64,000 nucleotides of DNA from Carettochelys insculpta (Eukaryota; Chordata; Testudines; Carettochelyidae): positions 39,087,501 to 39,151,500 of the forward strand of contig NC_134145.1 of assembly GCF_033958435.1 (NCBI RefSeq), given 5' to 3'. Positions 57,762 to 64,000 of this stretch are shown here, in pieces. A model generated the notes under the pieces. The model was not told the origin of the DNA. It did no database searches and saw only the letters and a program-made list of their open reading frames with translations. Position numbers and translations under genes: made by a program. Numbering within the stretch: the first letter of the stretch is position 1; each line of letters starts with the position of its first letter.

Positions 57762-57912
57762 CTGCCACTTGGAACTGACCAGCTCAGGGAGCCAGGACCA
57801 GGGGACTGAAGGCGACAGGCCCCTCCCCAACCCAGTCCTGACTTGTGTGAAATTTGACTTACATGTGGTTGTCCAGGAAAGCAACCTACGTGTAAGTTGG
57901 GGGTCTACTGTA
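57762..57912. mobile_element. Tigger-type fragment
   Basis: The right end GTAAGTTGGGGGTCTACTG followed by TA matches the CAGTAGACCCCC type of Tigger terminus in inverse. The left end is missing. Confidence 0.5.
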
Positions 57913-59395
57913 TGGCAAATGGGGCTGCTACCCATACCAATCGAAGGAAGATACAGCGGTGAGACTGAATTCCTAAGACCAGCAGGATGAGTTAGAGCTA
58001 TGTGTGCAGTATGAAATTTTAATTTTCTTCAATTTCTATACTTAAACTGGATGTTTAAGGCTAAATTTTCACATGGGGGGGAGGGGCAAAGAATTCCCAA
58101 ATGCTGCATTTATAACTGCCTGAGCCCTTTGGGTACATATGGCACCCTGTACAAAGAGGAGATTTGTTAGGTACCATGGGTCTGTACACAAATTTTCTGG
58201 ACCCAGTTTAGTCATCTAACGTGAAAATTTTGCCAATAATAATAAGACAAAAATTGCATAAGTATATATTTGTATAACCATGTTACACATTAATTTACCA
58301 ATATGATAAACACTTATTTTATTAATGGACAACTGACACAGAAAAGAAGAAAGTCACAGACCTGAAAAAGCAATAAGCAAGTGATGCATAATGAGTTACT
58401 GCAGGGACGTCTGCATTGGTAGAAAGACTAAATATATGTATATATTTTTATCATCACTATGGTGCAATCATTAATGTCTACTTTGATCACTCTGACAAGA
58501 CCAGGAAGCAGAGTCTCAGTCTTCACATTAAAACACTTTGCTACTTAAAACTGGACGCGAACATTATATCATATATAAAACAAATCCTATAATACAACTA
58601 ATAGAATAAGTGTAAAAAGCATGGTCATGATCAGCCTATTGTTGAAGAACTTCTGATGTTACTTAAACATAGGTTAGCTAAGTAAAATGGATGCTTAAGA
58701 ATGATCTAGTCACATAAACAATGTCTACACTAGGAAAATAACTCTTTCCTGACAATGATTGTCTGCCACAGATCCCCTTGAACTAGTACTTAGAACAACT
58801 TTTATTGTTCATATAGATGCTTACTCCTTTTTAGTATTGAGACGTGGTACCATCAAAGCCCAGGGATCTGACCTGTCCGCATCTAAATTACACTGCCATA
58901 GAGTCATGTGTCAGGAATATTTTTTGTAATGTTTTTGTCCTATGTATGCTAACGTTTAAAATGATTCTAGTACTAATTCAGCAGTCCCAAGCTAACCATG
59001 GCTGATGGTACCAGGACTATTTAACATAAGAATGGCCAAAGAATCCAGAGACTGAAAAGATCCAACAAATCATCTAGTTCAGTCTTTGCCAGTGCATGAG
59101 GCCTACAAAGTATTTTCTAATGTCTCCATTAATTACAAGATATCTCATTTTTATCATAGACGTTTATTAGTTTCGCCATTTGACAACAAAAGTGAAGGAA
59201 ACGAAAACAGCATACTCAAGTCAAACAGTAAAATAAAATAAAAAGTAGACCTGTACACTTAAAAAAATGTACATTCTGGATCAGATGCAAAACAACTAAA
59301 CAGACAAAATATATCTGTAGCTACTACCAAGAATTATACTTAAAATACTCTTAAAAATATGAGTTGTTTTTCAGGCACACTTCTCCAACATAATG
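57913..59395. other. Intergenic sequence, nothing recognised
   Basis: AT-rich sequence between the CpG island and EXTL2, without recognised genes. Confidence 0.45.
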
Positions 59396-59397
59396 TA

Positions 59398-59714
59398 CAG
59401 TAGACACTCAGTCACAATAAGTCAACCATATATCTCATTTGGAACTGGAAGTACACAATCAGGCAGCAAGAGAGACAAAAAGCCCAACACCAAAATAAAT
59501 ACATTATAAAGTTAAACTACTAAAGAAAAAAAGAAAAAAAAAAAGGACAAGCAGCAGTTTTCCTCTTCATAGCAAAATTTCAAAGCTGTATTAAATCAGT
59601 TCTCAGTTGTGACCTTTTGAATGGACAGCTGTAATGTTTTGTTTGGCTACTAACCTTTCAGTGTTATGAACAACCTCCGTTCCCAAAGGTGTTTATAACT
59701 CTGAGGTTCTACTG
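59398..59714. mobile_element. Tigger-type MITE, TA duplication
   Basis: The ends CAGTAGACACTCAG and CTGAGGTTCTACTG are inverted and flanked by TA (59396-59397 and 59715-59716). It is 317 bp, AT-rich and non-coding. Confidence 0.65.
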
Positions 59715-59992
59715 TATACATAAAACAGCAAAATAAGAGTAAGTTCCAAAGGTTGTAGTAAGTAGCAAATATTGCACCTGTGGCCAAACATAAGCTACAT
59801 TTCTTATATGTATTTTCCATATTCGTTATCTTTCCTACTTTAGCTTAATTAGAACTTGTACATTTCAGTTCCCGAGCAGCATCCCAGGGCAAAGTAAAGA
59901 TAGGAAAAAAGGAAGTGTCAGTCACATCATGCAACATTAACTCAGCAGTCGCTAGTGTTCTCAATGAAGCTCCTAGAGGTGTTTGACACTGA

Positions 59993-60287
59993 TGCTATGT
60001 CTAGACTATTCGTGTATTTTGGGATACAAATGTGTCCCAAAATAGCAACTCTGCGACTACTCACTGCCCTCAAAATAGCACAGCTCTTTCAAGTACGGTA
60101 TTCCGTTTCCGCTACCCCTCGTCATTAGAGGTGTAGTGGAAACCTTGAAATAGCTGGTAATTTCAAACTCTGGTGCCTTTTGGATGGCACCAAGTTCAAA
60201 ATAAGTTTGCTTAAATTATGTCAAGTTATTTGTAGTGAGCAAATTGTGTAACTTATTTTGAGTTATGGCTACAGTCTAGACATGGCC
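59993..60287. mobile_element. Harbinger-type MITE, 295 bp, TGA duplication
   Basis: The ends TGCTATGTCTAGACTA and TAGTCTAGACATGGCC (with a small difference, CAGTCTAGACATGGCC in the sequence) are inverted. TGA flanks both sides (59990-59992 and 60288-60290). The layout matches the GTCTACAC group, with GTCTAGAC in place of GTCTACAC. Confidence 0.75.
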
Positions 60288-60581
60288 TGAGACTGTGCTT
60301 TGTTCCATGATTTTGTTAGGCTTATGCTTTAATTGGAACCTCAGGAACATCTAATGCTTATGAACAGTAGTTAACATACAAGCTTTGAAGAGTTTTATAA
60401 CCAAATCTAATACCATGGCAAATACCTCTTGATAACCCTTAAAAGTTTTCACTAGAACTTGTTGAGAAAACTAGAACAGTCTCAAAATATATGTAAGAAT
60501 ACAAATATGCCAAAATATCATTTGACTATGGAACTATATTTTATAGAAATAGAGTTCAAGCTCTGCATATGTGCACACCAA

Positions 60582-61238
60582 AGCTGCGTCTACACGTGCA
60601 CGCTACTTCGAAGTAGTGGCACCAACTTCGACGTTAGGCGGCGAGACGTCAAAGTTGCTAACCTCATGAGGGGATCGGAATAGCGCCCTACTTCGACGTT
60701 CAACGTCGAAGTAAGGACCGTGTAGACGATCCGCGTCCCGCAACGTCGAAATTGCTGGGTCCTCCATGGCGGCCATCAGCTGGGGGGTTGAGAGATGCTC
60801 TCTCTCCAGCCCCTGCGGGGCTCTATGGTCACCGTGGGCAGCAGCCCTTAGCCCAGGGCTTCTGGCTGCTTCTGCGGCAGCTGGGGATCTATGCTGCAGG
60901 CACAGGGTCTGCAACCAGTTGTCAGCTCTGTGTACCTTGTGTTGTTTAGTGCAACTGTGTCTGGGAGGGGCCCTTTAAGGGAGCGGCTTGCTGTTGAGTC
61001 CGCCCTGTGACCCTGTCTGCAGCTGTGCCTGGCATCCCTATTTCGATGTGTGCTACTTTGACATGTAGACGTTCCCTCGCTGCGCCTATTTCGATGTTGG
61101 GCTGAGCAACGTCGAAGTTGAACATCGACGTTGCTGGCCCTGGAGGACGTGTAGACGTTATTCATCGAAATAGAGTATTTCGATGTCGCAACATCGAAAT
61201 AAGCTATTTCGATGTTGGCTGCACGTGTAGACGTAGCC
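60582..61238. mobile_element. Harbinger-type element, 657 bp, CAA duplication
   Basis: The ends GCTGCGTCTACACGTGCA and TGCACGTGTAGACGTAGC are inverted, with CAA on both sides (60579-60581 and 61239-61241). The interior is rich in CGTCGAAGT/ACTTCGACG palindromes, and has a GC-rich middle resembling Harbinger gene flanks (CCCTTTAAGGGAGCGGCT), which suggests derivation by deletion from a coding element. It lies just downstream of EXTL2. Confidence 0.8.
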
Positions 61239-61331
61239 CAAGTGACTGTACATTTTTCTGCAATGCCTTTGAAGATCTGGCACTGTAATTTTGACAATAA
61301 CTGCTTCTCAAGTATTAAAAGATAAAGTGAT

Positions 61332-61337
61332 TTTATT
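61332..61337 (-). terminator. Candidate polyadenylation signal of EXTL2
   Basis: AATAAA on the minus strand, about 190 bp past the EXTL2 stop codon and before the transposon at 60582-61238. It is the nearest canonical signal noted. Confidence 0.45.
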
Positions 61338-61527
61338 TTAAGTAAACACGACATATACAGTTCTTTAAAAACTTTCAAAATATCTTACACTGGGGAAAAA
61401 TACTGTGGGCAAAATTCAGAGCTTATGTGTAAAGGAGAACAAACTGGAGAAACGTATGCTTTCTGGACCCTCAGCATTTAGCTTACGTTGACTTGAGTTC
61501 ACTGTTTGATGTTACTTATACCCTCTC

Positions 61528-62019
61528 TTACATTTTATTCTTGTGATTGGCATAATTAGGGAAACCAAACTGAGAAATCATGATGTTGGAATATTTTAAG
61601 GGCATGCTGCCAAAAATATTAACCAATTTATTTAGACAGTAAGATCTTTGTAGCAAGTGCTCTGCTCGGTGCCACATTCCCGAATAGCCACTGTAAGTCT
61701 CTTTTTCTAAATTCCTCATGTCAACAGGTTTCACAAACACTCCTGAAGGCTTTCCAGTATGCTTTGCCACTAGAAAGTTCATGACAATATCATCACAATT
61801 TTGAGTTTCATCTATCAAAGCATGAACAGCAACAATCTGCTTTTGAAAGAGTTCAATGTATCCACTGTGTAAGAATGCTGCTCCTATGAGAATCATAGAG
61901 TAGTGGTCCCCATTTCCAAATCCAAGGGTCTGCAGTTCAAAGCTGCCATAACTGTATATACCTGAAGGAGTGGAAACATGCTTTCTGGGAACAAATCCCA
62001 CAATTTGATCTGGAAATTG
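61528..62019 (-). CDS. EXTL2: Exostosin-like 2, last coding exon
   Basis: The exon begins after TTTTCTTACAG at 62019 and ends at a stop at 61528-61530, giving 163 residues. It contains VGFVPRKHVSTPSGIYSYGS, HALIDETQNCDDIVMNFLVA, YSGMWHRAEHLLQRSYCLNK and SNIMISQFGFPNY, unmistakable for the C-terminal half of the GT64 domain of EXTL2. The DETQNCDD and HRAEH segments hold conserved acidic and arginine residues of the active site. EXTL2 is a Golgi/ER type II enzyme that adds GlcNAc (or GalNAc) to the glycosaminoglycan linker and so limits chain growth. Upstream exons lie beyond the window. Confidence 0.97.
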   Translation of the reverse strand, partial: QFPDQIVGFVPRKHVSTPSGIYSYGSFELQTLGFGNGDHYSMILIGAAFLHSGYIELFQKQIVAVHALIDETQNCDDIVMNFLVAKHTGKPSGVFVKPVDMRNLEKETYSGYSGMWHRAEHLLQRSYCLNKLVNIFGSMPLKYSNIMISQFGFPNYANHKNKM

Positions 62020-62249
62020 CTGTAAGAAAATCACAAGAGAGCAAAATTAAAGCTTGCCACTACAGTCAATATGTGAATCAATACAGTAGTACAGAACCAC
62101 ATGGCATAAAGTATCTTTTATGAAACCATTATATTTAGAGGTGCTAATCAATTGCTGTGAAAGATGCAGATGATAAAAAATAATAGGCTGTATGTTTTGC
62201 TAGCCTGCAACACACAAATTATTGTAAGTTACTACAAAATTAACTGCAA

Positions 62250-64000
62250 GAACACTTCTAGGTTCGACAGGGGCAGGGGAGCAAAGCCTGCAGGTAAGTG
62301 GAGAGCATGGATACCTGGGAGATGAACTTGAAATGGGAGGGAGTATGGGCTACACTGGGAGAGTAAAAAGAGGGCCAGGGCAAAACTGGGAGGCAAGACC
62401 AAATCAATCTCTGAGATGCCTATATACAAATGCAAGAAGTATGGGAAATAAACAAGAAGAATTGGAAGTACTAATAAATGAATACAACTATGATATCGTT
62501 GGCATCACAGAAACCTGGTGGGATAATACTCATGATTGGAATGTTGGTATTGAAGGGTACAGCCTGATTAGGAAGGACAGACAGGGAAAGAAGGGAGGAG
62601 GTGTAGCCTTGTATATTAAAAATGTACACACTTGGACAGAGGTGGAGATGGACGTAGGAAATGGACGGGTTGAAAGTCTCTGGGTTAGACTCAGAGGAGT
62701 AAAAAACAAGGATGAGGTCCTACTAGGAGTCTACTACAGGCCCTCTAGCCAGGTGGAAGAGGTGGATGAGGCTTTCTTTAAACAGCTAACAAAATTATCC
62801 AGGGCCCAGAATTTGGTGGTGATGGGGGACTTCAACTATCCAGGTATATGTTGGGAAACTAATACAGCAGGGGACAGACTGTCCAATAAATTCTTGGATT
62901 GCATTGCAGACAACTTTTTATTCCAAAAGGTTGAAAAAGCTACTGGGGGGAAGCTGTTCTAGATTTAATTTTAACAAATAGGGAGGAAATTATTGAGAAT
63001 TTGAAAGTGGAAGGATGCTTGGGTGAAAGTGATCATGAAATCAGAGTTCACAATTCTAAGGAAGGGTAGAAGGGAAAACAGTACAATAGAGATAAAGGAT
63101 TTCAGGAAGGCAGATTTTGGTAAACTCAGACAGCTGGTAGGTAAGGTCCCATGGGAAGCTAAACTGAGGGGAAAAACGGCTGAGGAGAGTTGGCAGTTTT
63201 TCAAAGGGACATTACTAGGGGCCCAAAAGCAAGCTATCCCGCTGCGTAGGAAAGATACAAAACATGGCAAAAGACTGCCTTGGCTTAACCAGGAGATCCT
63301 GCATGATCTCAAAATAAAAAAGGAATCGTATAAGAAATGGAAACTAGGACAAATTACAAAGGATGAATATAGGCAAACAACACGAGCATGCAGGAGCAAG
63401 ATTAGAAAGGCTAAGGCACAAAATGAGCTCAAACTAGCTACAAGCATAAAGGGAAACAAGAAGGCTTTTTACAAATACATTGGTAACAAGAGGAAGACCA
63501 AGGAGAGGGTAGGGCCATTGGTCAGTGAGGAGGGAGAAACAGTAACAGGGAATTTGGAAATGGCAGAGATGTTTAATGCTTTCTTTGTTTCAGTCTTCAC
63601 TGAGAAATCTGAAGGAATGCCTGACAAAGAATGCTAGTGAAAAAGGGGTAGGTTTAGAAGTTGAAATAAGAAAAGAACAAATTAAAATTTACTTAGAAAA
63701 ATTAGATGTCTGCAAATCACCAGGGCCTGATGAAATGCATCCTAGAATCCTCAAGGAGCTGATAGAAGAGGTATCTGAGCCTTTAGCAATCATTTTTGGA
63801 AAATTGTGGGAGACGGGAGAGATTCCAGAAGACTGGAAAAGGGCAAATATAGTACCCATTTATAAAAAGGGGAACAAGAATAACCCAGGAAACTGCAGGC
63901 CAGTCAGCTTAACTTCTCTGCCAGGAAAGATAATGGAGCAGGTAATTAAATAAATCATCTGCAAGCATTTGGAAGGTGATAGGGAACAGCCAGCATGGTT
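62250..64000 (+). mobile_element. CR1 LINE, long copy running off the window, antisense in EXTL2
   Basis: The copy covers the 5' part of ORF2: the endonuclease and the start of the reverse transcriptase. It lies upstream of the EXTL2 exon on the opposite strand, so it should be in an EXTL2 intron. It is the longest and best preserved CR1 in the window. The 3' part is outside. Confidence 0.9.
62333..64000 (+). pseudogene. CR1 ORF2 (endonuclease-RT), frameshifted
   Basis: Endonuclease motifs: [63 protein letters not shown] 1-nt change in the G run at 62945-62951 shifts the frame before [19 protein letters not shown] and the SDHE motif. After another shift near 63040 and one near 63600-63640, the RT begins with [31 protein letters not shown] and [17 protein letters not shown], with a stop near 63951. 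The RT catalytic box is beyond the window. Confidence 0.85.

Noticed and set aside
60603..61378. Open frames at 60848-61378 (-) and 60603-60914 (-)
   Set aside because: They fall in the 657-bp Harbinger-type element and read its palindromic CGTCGAAGT blocks.
1..64000. CRISPR arrays, rRNA, tRNA or bacterial operons
   Set aside because: None seen; splice sites, LINEs and intron-exon structure show vertebrate nuclear DNA.

Overview
This is a vertebrate, non-coding-rich genomic window, most likely from a turtle or a close reptilian relative. It holds exons of two vertebrate genes: a CDC14A-type phosphatase and the last coding exon of EXTL2. Everything else is a dense layer of CR1, Penelope-like, DIRS-like, PIF/Harbinger, hAT and Tigger-type repeats plus LTRs. 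The turtle call is an inference from that repeat mix. There are no prokaryotic features: no operons, CRISPR arrays or rRNA.

Host genes. Both are on the minus strand. The CDC14A-type gene starts in a CpG island (about 55.1-56.45 kb). Four coding exons can be placed to the base: 55576-55678, 54991-55081, 28770-28845 and 15216-15308. Splice sites and phases match, and the introns are about 0.5, 26 and 13.5 kb. No later exon, including the one with the Cys-X5-Arg active site, was found to the left of 15.2 kb. The EXTL2 last coding exon is at 61528-62019. So the 5' end of the CDC14 gene faces the 3' end of EXTL2 across only about 6 kb.

Mobile DNA, left to right. (1) 1-3.6 kb: a PIF/Harbinger element with a Myb/SANT-like gene (+) convergent with a HARBI1-like transposase pseudogene (-). 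(2) Non-autonomous elements with termini close to GGCTRYGTCTACAC, five of them flanked by exact 3-bp target duplications, at 4.2, 16.5, 33.8-36.4, 60.0 and 60.6 kb; the 33.8 kb member still carries a Myb-like gene and a transposase tail. (3) Short inverted pairs of Penelope-type terminal sequence at 9.7, 18.3/18.7 and 29.0 kb, some with a hammerhead-ribozyme-like core, and the longer parent-type copy at 56.6-57.7 kb with a GIY-YIG nuclease remnant. (4) Two solo LTRs with TG...CA ends and 5-bp duplications, at 25.7 and 42.5 kb. (5) A 3.1 kb LINE with endonuclease, reverse transcriptase and a C-terminal zinc finger at 38.5-41.6 kb. (6) A 5.3 kb DIRS-like element at 45.0-50.3 kb with inverted terminal repeats and an internal complementary region. 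(7) CR1 copies at 19.1, 30.0, 50.7 and 62.3 kb; the last runs off the window and lies antisense inside the EXTL2 gene.

All protein-coding mobile elements show stops or frameshifts. The host exons are intact and carry the only coding signal likely to be under selection. Repeat boundaries given to the base rest on visible target duplications; the others are approximate.
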